Shown here one piece after another: positions 10,161 through 21,154 of a stretch of DNA of 64,000 bases (within the stretch, counting starts at the first letter, position 1; each line of letters begins with the position of its first letter). A program made the translations under genes and the position numbers. The notes under the pieces were generated by a model. The model was not told the origin of the DNA and ran no database searches. It saw only the letters and a program-made list of their open reading frames with translations. Location of the stretch: NCBI GenBank assembly GCA_021779095.1, contig JAJYBI010000005.1, forward strand, positions 25,345 through 89,344. Direction: 5' to 3'. The stretch comes from Deltaproteobacteria bacterium (lineage in GTDB: Bacteria; Desulfobacterota; Desulfuromonadia; Geobacterales; JAJYBI01).

Positions 10161-11498
10161 ATGAACATACAGGAAACGGCGGCACGCATCGAGCGGCTGC
10201 TTGCGAGACATGCGCTGGACGGATGGGAGATCCTTTTGGGGGCTTCCCGCAACCTTTCCATCGAGGTGAAGGAGCAGCAGGTGGATTCCTTCAAGTGCTC
10301 GGAACCGGTGGGGGTGAGCGTCCGGGTGCTGAAGGACCGTCGCATGGGGTTTTCCTATTCAACGAGCCTGTCGGACGCAGACCTTGCACGGATGATCGAC
10401 AACGCGGTGATGGGTGCCGCGGCGCAGACGCCGGACGATGCCCACTGTCTCCCCGACCCCGGTCCCTATCCGGTCATCGAGGGGCTGTTCGACGAGGCGC
10501 TGGAGACGGCGGGTGAGGAGCAGAAGGTCGCGCTGGCGATGGAGCTGGAGCGGCTCACCCTGTCCGCCGACTCCCGGGTGAAAAAGGTGCGCAAGTGCAG
10601 CTACGGCGAGATGGACTACCTGGTCCATATCCGGAACTCCCGCGGCGTGGACAGCGGCTACCGGGGCAGCTCCGTCTCCTGCTCGGTGTCCGTACTGGCG
10701 GAAGGGGACGGCGACTCCCAGATGGGGTGGGATTTCGGCTTCAGCCCTTATCTCTCGGGACTTAAGATCGACGGGGTCGCCCGGACCGCCGCCGGCAACG
10801 CACTGCGCCTTCTGGGCGCCCGCAAGATCCCGACCATGCGCTGTCCCGTGGTGCTGGACCCGTTCGTCGCCACCGAGATCCTGGAGGTGCTGGCCCCGGC
10901 GTTTCTCGCCGAAAACGTGCACAAGGGGAAGTCGCTCCTGGCCGGCAAGGTGGGTGAACCGCTCTTTTCGCCCCTTCTGCGCATCCGCGACGACGGTACC
11001 CTGCCGGGCGGGATGTCGTCGTCGCCGTTCGACGCCGAGGGGGTCGCCCATAGAAACACGATCCTCGCCGAGGGGGGTACGCTCCAGGGGTACCTGTACG
11101 ACAGCTTCCATGCCCGCCGCGACGGCGTATCCTCCACCGGGAACTGCGTGCGGAGCGGGGTGAAGGGGGTGCCGCACCTGGGGATCACCAACCTCTTCAT
11201 CGAGAACGGCGCCGTTCCGCCCGCCGACCTTGTGCGGGGGATCGACCGGGGGATGCTCATCACCGACGTCATGGGGATGCATACCGCGAATCCGGTGTCC
11301 GGCGACTTTTCCGTCGGGGCCGCGGGGCTCCTCGTCGAGAACGGTGCCATCACCCATCCGGTGAAGGGGGTCGCCATTGCCGGCAACATCCTCGACCTGT
11401 TCCGGTCCGTGGATGCCGTCGGCAACGATCTCCGTCTCTTCGGCGCTTCCGGCGCACCGTCCCTCAGGATCACCGCTCTGGATGTGAGCGGCGAGTAG
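10161..11498 (+). CDS. pmbA: TldD/PmbA family protein (PmbA/TldE-type metalloprotease partner)
   Basis: The 445-residue protein matches the PmbA/TldE half of the TldD-TldE peptidase: LSIEVKEQQVDSFK near the N-terminus, VVLDPFVATEILEVLAPAF in the middle and a Gly-rich C-terminal region with FSVGAAG. The HExxxH zinc motif of TldD is absent, as expected for the non-catalytic partner. No tldD is in the window. An AAAGGA sequence eight bases upstream supports the ATG at 10161 over a TTG 24 bases earlier. Likely role: peptide maturation or protein quality control. The 197-base gap downstream, before the histidine kinase, shows no gene. Confidence 0.85.
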   Translation: MNIQETAARIERLLARHALDGWEILLGASRNLSIEVKEQQVDSFKCSEPVGVSVRVLKDRRMGFSYSTSLSDADLARMIDNAVMGAAAQTPDDAHCLPDPGPYPVIEGLFDEALETAGEEQKVALAMELERLTLSADSRVKKVRKCSYGEMDYLVHIRNSRGVDSGYRGSSVSCSVSVLAEGDGDSQMGWDFGFSPYLSGLKIDGVARTAAGNALRLLGARKIPTMRCPVVLDPFVATEILEVLAPAFLAENVHKGKSLLAGKVGEPLFSPLLRIRDDGTLPGGMSSSPFDAEGVAHRNTILAEGGTLQGYLYDSFHARRDGVSSTGNCVRSGVKGVPHLGITNLFIENGAVPPADLVRGIDRGMLITDVMGMHTANPVSGDFSVGAAGLLVENGAITHPVKGVAIAGNILDLFRSVDAVGNDLRLFGASGAPSLRITALDVSGE

Positions 11499-11695
11499 GG
11501 CGGAATGCTCCGGGGTGGCATCGTCCCGGTATAATGGCGCATCAATCGCCTCACCACGTTATTTATTTCCGCCCAGAATCAATTTGTGCTGTCGCTGTCG
11601 AGCATTCTCGTGTATACGATTACCGCCGATCGGGATGTTATGATGAACAGGATGCCGGAATTCATTGATGTAGCAGTCTATCGTATGGTGGCCGT

Positions 11696-13669
11696 ATGAG
11701 ACTTCGGGACAAAATCATCGTCGGATACTGCATCGTGGCGCTTCTTATCGCCGTGGTCGGCTATCTGGGGGTCCGTGCTACCCGAGAGGTGGCGGGAGAA
11801 TTCAGTCTCACCTCGGACGAGCATATGCCGGAGCTGAAGGCGCTGGAGGAACTAAAAACCGCCGGGATGCGTATCATTTCCTCCGTCACGGAACATGCAC
11901 TCCTGGTCCGGCTCTCGACGGGTACTCCCGCCGACAGGGCGGCGATCGAGAACGAGCGCGGGCATGTCGGCGCCGGACAGGCGCAGTTTCGACAGGCGCT
12001 TCGTGAGTTCACCCGCATTTCAGGCCACAAGCAGACCGAGCATGAGGAGGGCGATGACATCCGCCTGACGGGAGAGCGGCTCTGCATATCGGGTGACGCA
12101 TTATTGAAACGCGCTGAGTCCGGTGCCTCGCGCGCCGAGGTGTTCCAGTTGAAGGAGCTCTACGAGGGAGACGAGACCCGTTTCCTCGATGCAGTCGACC
12201 GGGCGCTCGTCTATGAAAACCGGGAGGTCGACGAGAGCAAGGTGCGGGTGTCCCGGGCCATCTCCACCGCCGAGATTACGGTAGGGGTGCTCTCACTCCT
12301 GGTTGCCCTCATGGGGGTACTCGTCGGGACGCGGCAGGCAGCGGCCATCATCGGTCCCCTTCGCCGTCTGGGCGCGGATGCCGAGCGGATCGGCAGGGGA
12401 GACCTGGATACGGTCATCGTTCCCGGTCCGCGGGACGAGATCGGACAGCTGGCCGGCAGTTTCGACCGGATGCGATGCGATATCAAGGAGACGCAGGAAG
12501 AACTGCGGAATGCGCGGAACGAGCTGGATAACATCATTACGTCCATGCTTGATTCCCTCGTCGTCTTTTCTCCCGACGGAATCATCCGGATGGTGAATCG
12601 CGCCACCTGCCAGATGCTGGGTTATGACGGGTCCGAACTGGTCGGCACGCGGTTCGAAACCGTTCTGATGCCGGCGAATGACCGGGAATGCTGCCTGGAA
12701 AAGCTGCTGGAGATGAAAAGCTGCAACTGCCAGGAGCTTTCCTACCGCCGGAAGGACGGAAGCACTGTCCCGGTTGCCCTGTCCGGTGCGGCTTTGCTCG
12801 ATGTCAACGGCATGATGCAGGGGTACGTCTGTGTCGCCCTGGATATCACCGAACGGAAACGGGCGGAGGAGGACATCCGTCGACTGAACGACGAACTGGA
12901 GCTGCGGGTCGCGGAGCGGACGGCCCAGCTGACCCAGGCGGTGAGCGAGCTGGAGGCGTTCAGCTACACCGTGTCTCACGACCTGCGGGCACCGCTCCAG
13001 GCAATCAACGGCTTTACCGGTCTTTTGCTGGAAAACAGCCGAAGCCGGCTGCAGCCGGAGGAGGTCGATTACCTGCATATGGTGGACCGTGCGGCGCACC
13101 GGATGCAGACGCTCATCGACAACCTGCTGGATTTTTCCACCGTATCCCACGGCGAGCTGCGCTGCCGCGAGGTGGATCTGAGCGAGATGGCCCGCTCCAC
13201 CGCCGCCGAGCTGCTCTTGTCCGAACAGGGGAGGGTGGTGGATTTCAGGATCGCCGAGCGTGTTAGCGCCATCGGCGACCCTTCGCTCCTGCAGGTCGTC
13301 CTGGCGAACCTCCTGGGGAATGCCTGGAAGTATACCGGCAAGAAGGATGCGGCCGTTATCGAATTCGGCAGTCTGCTGTCCGGCGGTGTTCCGATCTATT
13401 TCGTCCGGGATAACGGCGACGGTTTCGATATGTCCCTCGCCGGTTCCCTGTTTACGCCATTTCAGCGGTTGCACCGTTCCGACCAGTTCGAGGGGACGGG
13501 GATCGGTCTGGCGACGGTCAAGCGGATCGTCATCAGGCATGGGGGCGCCATTCGGGCGCTGGGCCGTCCCGGTGCCGGAGCTGTCTTCTGCTTCACCTTC
13601 CAGCATGTGGGCGATGAGACCATCGACGCGGTGATCGACGCGACCGGCTTCCTGTCTACCGGCGGATAA
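11696..13669 (+). CDS. Membrane sensor histidine kinase with HAMP and PAS domains (orphan)
   Basis: A 657-residue kinase. Transmembrane helix 1 spans about residues 8-26. A helical sensor region like a four-helix bundle runs to about 195, and helix 2 spans about 197-217. HAMP, PAS (ending in VALDITERKRAEED) and a short coiled coil follow. The HisKA site is SHDLRAPLQAINGF, with the phospho-accepting His in SHDL. The ATPase shows NLLGNAWKYTG, DNGDGFDM and GTGIGLATVKRI. The DHp type resembles phytochrome-like and sporulation-like kinases. No response regulator is adjacent, so the partner is unknown. Confidence 0.9.
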   Translation: MRLRDKIIVGYCIVALLIAVVGYLGVRATREVAGEFSLTSDEHMPELKALEELKTAGMRIISSVTEHALLVRLSTGTPADRAAIENERGHVGAGQAQFRQALREFTRISGHKQTEHEEGDDIRLTGERLCISGDALLKRAESGASRAEVFQLKELYEGDETRFLDAVDRALVYENREVDESKVRVSRAISTAEITVGVLSLLVALMGVLVGTRQAAAIIGPLRRLGADAERIGRGDLDTVIVPGPRDEIGQLAGSFDRMRCDIKETQEELRNARNELDNIITSMLDSLVVFSPDGIIRMVNRATCQMLGYDGSELVGTRFETVLMPANDRECCLEKLLEMKSCNCQELSYRRKDGSTVPVALSGAALLDVNGMMQGYVCVALDITERKRAEEDIRRLNDELELRVAERTAQLTQAVSELEAFSYTVSHDLRAPLQAINGFTGLLLENSRSRLQPEEVDYLHMVDRAAHRMQTLIDNLLDFSTVSHGELRCREVDLSEMARSTAAELLLSEQGRVVDFRIAERVSAIGDPSLLQVVLANLLGNAWKYTGKKDAAVIEFGSLLSGGVPIYFVRDNGDGFDMSLAGSLFTPFQRLHRSDQFEGTGIGLATVKRIVIRHGGAIRALGRPGAGAVFCFTFQHVGDETIDAVIDATGFLSTGG

Positions 13670-13818
13670 TCAACCGTCAATCGTTTCCTCCGCTGTTACG
13701 ATCAGCGCACAATTCGCTGCACCTCGCCTTCGTCCGCCCTTTTCGGTTGAGCTAATTCCCCCGGTGTGGTACTTTAACCTGTTTTTTCACTCCCACAACC
13801 CTTCCAGGAGACCACTGC

Positions 13819-16518
<2,700 letters not shown>

Positions 16519-16536
16519 CGTCTACAAAAAGCATTG

Positions 16537-16616
16537 CCACAGAGGGCTCAGAGGAACAACCAGGGGAACACAGAGAAACGGTTTGACTCCTCTGTGTTCC
16601 TCTGTGACCTCTGTGG
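16537..16616. repeat. CACAGAGG-type imperfect palindrome (secA-argJ gap)
   Basis: The left arm at 16537-16575 reads CCACAGAGG, then CAGAGGAACA, then AACACAGAG. The right arm at 16587-16616 is its inverted counterpart, with CTCTGTG and CCTCTGTGG blocks. An 11-base spacer separates them, and the left arm carries an extra block of about 12 bases. The arms themselves are built from repeated CAGAGG units. This kind of element is widespread between genes in delta-proteobacteria and other phyla. It lies 26 bases before the argJ start codon. Confidence 0.7.
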
Positions 16617-16642
16617 TTCAATCTTTGCTTGAGGTTGTTCAT

Positions 16643-17824
16643 ATGGATATCAAAGGATTTAGCTTTTCCGCCGTGGAGGCGGCCATCAAGAAGCCCGGGC
16701 GACTGGATCTGGCTCTGATCGTTTCCGAGACGCCGGCGGCGCTGGCGGCGGTCTATACCACCAACAAGGTGAAGGCCGCACCGGTCCTGCTCGGCATGGA
16801 ACGGGCGGAGTCGGGGCTGTGCCGCGCGGTCGTGGTGAACAGCGGCAATGCCAACGCCTGCACCGGCGCACAAGGGATGGACGATGCCCGGGAGACGGCG
16901 CGGTTGGCTGCGGAACGGCTCGGTATCGACCCCGGCGAGTTGCAGGTTGCGTCAACGGGGGTCATCGGGCAACCGATGCCGATGGAGCGGGTGCGTGCCG
17001 CCATCCCGGCGCTCGTGGACGGGCTGTCTGCCGGGACGCTGGATGACGTCGCGAAGGCGATCATGACTACCGATACCTTCCCGAAGATGGAGGTACGTAG
17101 CGGCATGGCGGGTGGTGTCCCCTACACGGTCGCGGGGATTGCAAAGGGTGCGGGGATGATCATGCCGAACATGGCGACCATGCTGGCATTTATCGTCACC
17201 GATGCGGCCGTCGAGCCGTCGTGGCTGCGGAGCATGTTCCGGGACGGGGTCGATGCGTCGTTCAACATGATCTCCGTCGACGGCGATACCTCGACTAACG
17301 ATACCGCCCTCATCCTGGCGAACGGCAGGGCGGGTACCCCCGTTATCGCCGCCGACAGCGCGGATGCCGACGTATTTGTCGCCATCCTCAACGATCTTCT
17401 TCTCGCCCTTGCACAACAGATCGTGAAGGACGGCGAGGGGGCCACCAAATTTGTCCGGATCACCGTCAAGAGGGCTGCCTCCATTGCCGATGCCAAATGC
17501 GCCGCCATGGCGATCGCCAATTCCAGTCTGGTGAAGACGGCATTCTTCGGTCAGGACGCCAACTGGGGACGCATCCTTGCTGCGGTCGGCTATTCCGGCG
17601 CCGAGGTCGATCAGGGACGTGTCGCCCTGTATTTCGACGATGTCCAGATGGTGAGAAACGGCATCTTCATCGGTGGCGACGCGGAGGTGCGAGGGACCGA
17701 GGTCTTGCGTCGGAACGAATTTGCCGTGACCGTGGAGCTGGGCCTCGGTTCCGGTGCCGCGACGGTCTACACCAGTGACCTCTCCTATGATTACGTGAAG
17801 ATCAACGCGGACTACCGCACCTGA
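16643..17824 (+). CDS. argJ: Bifunctional glutamate N-acetyltransferase / amino-acid acetyltransferase ArgJ
   Basis: Transfers acetyl from N-acetylornithine to glutamate, closing the arginine acetyl cycle. The 393-residue protein has the N-terminal TTNKVKAAPV, NSGNANACTG, and the autocleavage region KAIMTTDTFPK, where family members self-process before a Thr. It also shows VDGDTSTNDTA and a C-terminal HxxN-like segment, FGQDANWGRIL. The start at 16643 gives MDIKGFSF, after GAGGTTGTTC. The upstream in-frame extension runs through the palindromic repeat and is rejected. Monofunctional ornithine acetyltransferase cannot be excluded from sequence alone. Confidence 0.95.
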   Translation: MDIKGFSFSAVEAAIKKPGRLDLALIVSETPAALAAVYTTNKVKAAPVLLGMERAESGLCRAVVVNSGNANACTGAQGMDDARETARLAAERLGIDPGELQVASTGVIGQPMPMERVRAAIPALVDGLSAGTLDDVAKAIMTTDTFPKMEVRSGMAGGVPYTVAGIAKGAGMIMPNMATMLAFIVTDAAVEPSWLRSMFRDGVDASFNMISVDGDTSTNDTALILANGRAGTPVIAADSADADVFVAILNDLLLALAQQIVKDGEGATKFVRITVKRAASIADAKCAAMAIANSSLVKTAFFGQDANWGRILAAVGYSGAEVDQGRVALYFDDVQMVRNGIFIGGDAEVRGTEVLRRNEFAVTVELGLGSGAATVYTSDLSYDYVKINADYRT

Positions 17825-17901
17825 CACGAATCTTGCACCGATTGTGGCAGGTGAGTGGGGCGAGCCCTCGATGTCGGCAGGTGACTCTTCAGGAGGTAAG
17901 G

Positions 17902-18318
17902 ATGCGCCTCGTGCGAACAATCTGTTTTACCCTCTGTCTGTTATGGTGTGCCACCTCTGCTTTTTCAGCGGACAACACCGCATCACGGAGTGGCACTCGC
18001 ATCACGGAGATGGCCGTGACGACGAAGATCGTGCACGGCAACCCCATCGACTCGGTGCACCGCATTTCCGCCACCTCGGTGAAGGCGCTGTACTGCTTTA
18101 CGCGTATCGTCAGGGGGGATGCCGGTGAAACCACCATAAAGCATGTCTGGTATCACGATGGAAAGGTGGAGGGGGAGATGAGCCTTCCGGTCAAAGGGAC
18201 ACTTTGGCGTACCTACAGCCGGCGTCCGATCGATCTATCGTCGAAGGGGGAATGGCGGGTAGATGCGCTGTCTGCGGACGGGACAGTGATCAAGTCGGTC
18301 GGATTCAGAATCAACTGA
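17902..18318 (+). CDS. Secreted DUF2914-type protein
   Basis: A small protein of 138 residues with a clear signal peptide (MRLVRTICFTLCLLWCATSA, cut near AFSA). The mature part shows YCFTRIVRGDAGETTIKHVW, a W/Y-rich centre (WRTYSRRPIDLSSKGEWRVD) and VGFRIN at the end. That pattern fits the DUF2914 family, whose function is unknown. A strong AGGAGGTAAGG Shine-Dalgarno sequence sets the start. An intrinsic terminator follows directly, so it may be expressed alone or with argJ. Confidence 0.75.
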   Translation: MRLVRTICFTLCLLWCATSAFSADNTASRSGTRITEMAVTTKIVHGNPIDSVHRISATSVKALYCFTRIVRGDAGETTIKHVWYHDGKVEGEMSLPVKGTLWRTYSRRPIDLSSKGEWRVDALSADGTVIKSVGFRIN

Positions 18319-18342
18319 AAGGGGGAGTTTCCCCCCTTTTTC
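18317..18342 (+). terminator. Rho-independent terminator
   Basis: A G-run of GGGGGA and a C-run of TCCCCC form a short stem around GTT and are followed by TTTTT. The stem begins at the stop codon of the DUF2914-type gene. Confidence 0.85.
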
Positions 18343-18360
18343 ATTTCAGGGTCGCACGTT

Positions 18361-19521
18361 ATGAAGTTCATACGTTTCGTGATAGTGTCTGCCGTACTGT
18401 TGTACAGCACCGTTTCCTGGGGGCGTACGTTCGATGCCGTGTACGATACCGGACGGATCGACCGGATCATGCAGGACGCCATGACGAGAGGCCTCATTGC
18501 CGGCGGCGTGGTCCTGGTCGGCTCGGCAAGCGGGACGCTGTTCGACAAGGCATACGGCATGATCGGTCCCGGGGATTCCCGGCCAATGACGACCGATACC
18601 GTGTTCGATGTCGCATCACTTACCAAGGTGCTCGCCACCACTCCGGCGATCATGAAACTCGCGGACGAGAGGGAGCTGGGACTCGTTGATCCTCTTGTCC
18701 GCTGGTTCCCGGAGTTTGCAGGGACGGGGAAGGACGATCTGCTGGTGATGCATCTCCTCACCCATACGTCGGGACTCGACGATGTCAGTTTCAGCCATAT
18801 CGCTTCCATGCAGGACGTTGTCGCCGCTGCCGCGGCCCAGCGCTTGAAGGGGGAGCCGGGCTACCGCTTCCATTACGCGGACATCAACTTCATGCTCCTG
18901 GGAGAACTCGTGAGACGGGTCTCGGGGGTCAATCTCGACCGGTTTGTCGAACGATATTTTTACGCGCCGCTGGGCATGAACGACACGACCTTCAACCCGC
19001 CGCAACGGCTTGTCGTACGTTGTGCCGCGACGCTCGACGAGAACGGCCTGCCCCAGTTCGGTCTGGTGCAGGATGGCAATTCGCGCACACTTGGCGGCGT
19101 GGCGGGACACGCCGGTCTGTTCAGTACGGCTCCGGATATCGGCCGGTTCTGTATGATGCTTCTCGGGAAGGGAGCACTCGGAAACGGCAATCGCGTCCTG
19201 TCGCAGCGTGCGTTCGACCAGATGACTGCGCCGTATTTTTCACGCGGCGGCAAGGTGGTGCGGGGACTGGGCTGGGATATCGCGTCTCCCTTTTCGTCGC
19301 CGAAGTGCAGCGGGTTCAGCGAAATGTCGTTCGGGCATACCGGCTATTCCGGTTCCTCGATCTGGGTCGATCCCGAAAGAAACCTGTACGTCGTCCTGCT
19401 CACGTCGCGACTCGAATACCGGCACGTGTCTGAATTCAACCAGTTGCGCGGTGAGGTGTCGTCTGCGGCAGCAGGGATCTTCGAGCAAAACGAACGCATT
19501 GCAAGCTACTCATACCATTGA
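18361..19521 (+). CDS. Serine hydrolase, beta-lactamase class C / penicillin-binding-like
   Basis: A 386-residue protein with an N-terminal hydrophobic signal (residues 5-19). The nucleophile motif SxxK is SLTK in FDVASLTKVLATTP. The tyrosine motif is YAD in HYADINFML, and the third motif is HTG in FGHTGYSG. These match esterases and peptidases of the class C beta-lactamase fold, not true AmpC enzymes. Probable place: periplasm or outer surface. Substrate unknown; cell-wall peptide or ester hydrolysis are options. The Shine-Dalgarno sequence is weak. Confidence 0.85.
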   Translation: MKFIRFVIVSAVLLYSTVSWGRTFDAVYDTGRIDRIMQDAMTRGLIAGGVVLVGSASGTLFDKAYGMIGPGDSRPMTTDTVFDVASLTKVLATTPAIMKLADERELGLVDPLVRWFPEFAGTGKDDLLVMHLLTHTSGLDDVSFSHIASMQDVVAAAAAQRLKGEPGYRFHYADINFMLLGELVRRVSGVNLDRFVERYFYAPLGMNDTTFNPPQRLVVRCAATLDENGLPQFGLVQDGNSRTLGGVAGHAGLFSTAPDIGRFCMMLLGKGALGNGNRVLSQRAFDQMTAPYFSRGGKVVRGLGWDIASPFSSPKCSGFSEMSFGHTGYSGSSIWVDPERNLYVVLLTSRLEYRHVSEFNQLRGEVSSAAAGIFEQNERIASYSYH

Positions 19522-19551
19522 CCAGCATTAATGAGCTGACTGGCAAAGTGC

Positions 19552-19580
19552 TTGACACCCTACCGCCATTGTGCTAGCTT
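19552..19580 (+). promoter_or_regulatory. Sigma-70 type promoter
   Basis: TTGACA at 19552-19557 and TAGCTT at 19575-19580 are separated by 17 bases. It lies 84 bases before the response regulator gene, in the gap after the serine hydrolase. The -35 is perfect and the -10 is fair. Confidence 0.6.
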
Positions 19581-19663
19581 TTTCGCACTCATGCCGCCAT
19601 GAACCCCTGTCAGCAGGGCGTTCGCCGGGCCTTTACACGACGTCTCCGCCACGGGAGGGAACG

Positions 19664-21049
19664 ATGGGCATCAAACTGCTCCTCGCCGATGACAGCATAA
19701 CCATCCAGAAGGTCGTTGGCATCATCTTCGCCAGCGATGAATATGAACTTTCCCTTGTGGACAATGGAGATGCCGCGCTCGCCAAGGCGAAAGAGCTGGT
19801 CCCCGATGTGTTTCTCGTGGATGCGCTCATGCCGGGGAAGAATGGTTACGAGGTCTGTGCCGAGGTTCGTAACGACCCGGTGCTGAAGGATGTGCCGCTT
19901 TTGCTGCTCACCGGGGCCTTCGAACCGTTCGATGAAGAGAAGGCCAGGCGGTGCGGGGCGGATGACATGATCACCAAGCCGTTCGAGTCCCAGCAGCTGA
20001 TCGACAAGGTCGAAACACTGCTGCAGCTCGGCAGGGAGCGTGCGTCGGCTCCCCGGGTTGCGGTCGCTGCAGCGCCGGAACCGGAACCGCAGCCCGTTGC
20101 GCCTGCTGTCGTTGCCGACGACTCATGGGGAGCGACCGAGGCTGCGTTCGGCTCTGCCGAACCCGTCTGGAGCGACGAGTCGGTATCCCAGGGGATGGAT
20201 ATCTGGGGCGATCTGGCTGCCGCTTCCGAACTGCCTCCCATGCCCGATGAAACGGCTGTCCGTTTTGATTCCGACTCCGGTTTTGAATCCGATATATTCC
20301 CCACCGAGCCGGCGGTATCCGCACCGTTTGAACCCGCCGTAACTCCGGCTGCAGTTGAAGCGACAGTCGAGCCCGAGCCGTCGGATGTGACTGAACCAGA
20401 GACGCCGCCGGTCCTGGAAACGGTAGAGGCGCTGCCGGAAGACGACCTCTGGGGTGCATTCGTTCTGGAGGATGAGGTAGAAGAACCGGTGCAGTTCGGT
20501 GATGTCATCGACACCCCGACCGAAGAGCTCCTCGGCGAGATCGAAGAGATCGAGCCGCTGATGCTCGCGGAGGAGGAAGAGATCGAGGAGGCCGAACCTG
20601 CCCTGCAGGCCGAGACTGCCGGTTTCGATTCGTACGAGCAGGAGTTCACCTTTCCCGATGAAGAGCCGGCTGTTCCGGAGCAACTGGCGTCCGGTGATTT
20701 CACGTTCGGCGTCGAACCCGTTGCGATGGAAGAGATTGCGCCTGAGCCGGTCGGTTTTGCCTTCGAAGAGCCGGATACTCCGGTTGTTCCCGAGGTGCCG
20801 GAAGAGCCGCCTGCTCTGGAAGCGCCGGCGCAGCTGCTCGCCCCGGAAGAGGTGTCCGTTCCTGCACCGGTCGCCTCCCCCGCTGTCGCCTCTTCGGCGG
20901 CGGAGCCGGCAATCTCCGAAGATCAGCTCGTTGCCGCACTTTCCCGTCTGTCCCGCGACGTGATCGAAAAGATCGTCTGGGAAGTGGTTCCCGATCTTGC
21001 CGAGACGCTCATCCGCGAAGAGCTCCGAAAGATCCGCGAGCAGGCCTGA
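19664..21049 (+). CDS. Response regulator with long acidic Pro/Glu linker and conserved C-terminal helix
   Basis: The 461-residue protein starts with a complete receiver domain (residues 1-125): acidic pocket LLLADDS, phospho-acceptor Asp in VFLVDALMPG, LLTGAF and the Lys of ITKPFE. About 280 residues rich in Glu, Pro, Ala and Val follow, probably disordered. A conserved segment near the C-terminus has RDVIEKIVWEVVPDLAETLI. Similar C-terminal segments occur in delta-proteobacterial response regulators, where they are thought to mediate protein contacts. There is no output enzyme or DNA-binding domain. GGGAGGGAACG sets the start. A terminator downstream makes it monocistronic. Confidence 0.85.
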   Translation: MGIKLLLADDSITIQKVVGIIFASDEYELSLVDNGDAALAKAKELVPDVFLVDALMPGKNGYEVCAEVRNDPVLKDVPLLLLTGAFEPFDEEKARRCGADDMITKPFESQQLIDKVETLLQLGRERASAPRVAVAAAPEPEPQPVAPAVVADDSWGATEAAFGSAEPVWSDESVSQGMDIWGDLAAASELPPMPDETAVRFDSDSGFESDIFPTEPAVSAPFEPAVTPAAVEATVEPEPSDVTEPETPPVLETVEALPEDDLWGAFVLEDEVEEPVQFGDVIDTPTEELLGEIEEIEPLMLAEEEEIEEAEPALQAETAGFDSYEQEFTFPDEEPAVPEQLASGDFTFGVEPVAMEEIAPEPVGFAFEEPDTPVVPEVPEEPPALEAPAQLLAPEEVSVPAPVASPAVASSAAEPAISEDQLVAALSRLSRDVIEKIVWEVVPDLAETLIREELRKIREQA

Positions 21050-21055
21050 TAAACG

Positions 21056-21123
21056 GGACTGCGATCATTTCGCAGTCCGGTCATAGATAGCGCTTTAACG
21101 GGGATTGTATATCCCCTTTTTTT
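21056..21123 (+). terminator. Tandem hairpins ending in an intrinsic terminator
   Basis: Hairpin 1 spans 21056-21078, with perfect arms GGACTGCGA and its inverse around CATTT. Hairpin 2 spans 21100-21116, with arms GGGGAT/ATCCCC, and is followed by seven T residues. The second is the likely terminator of the response regulator gene. Confidence 0.85.
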
Positions 21124-21154
21124 ATTCACCATCTGAGAACGCGAGGATTTGAAA

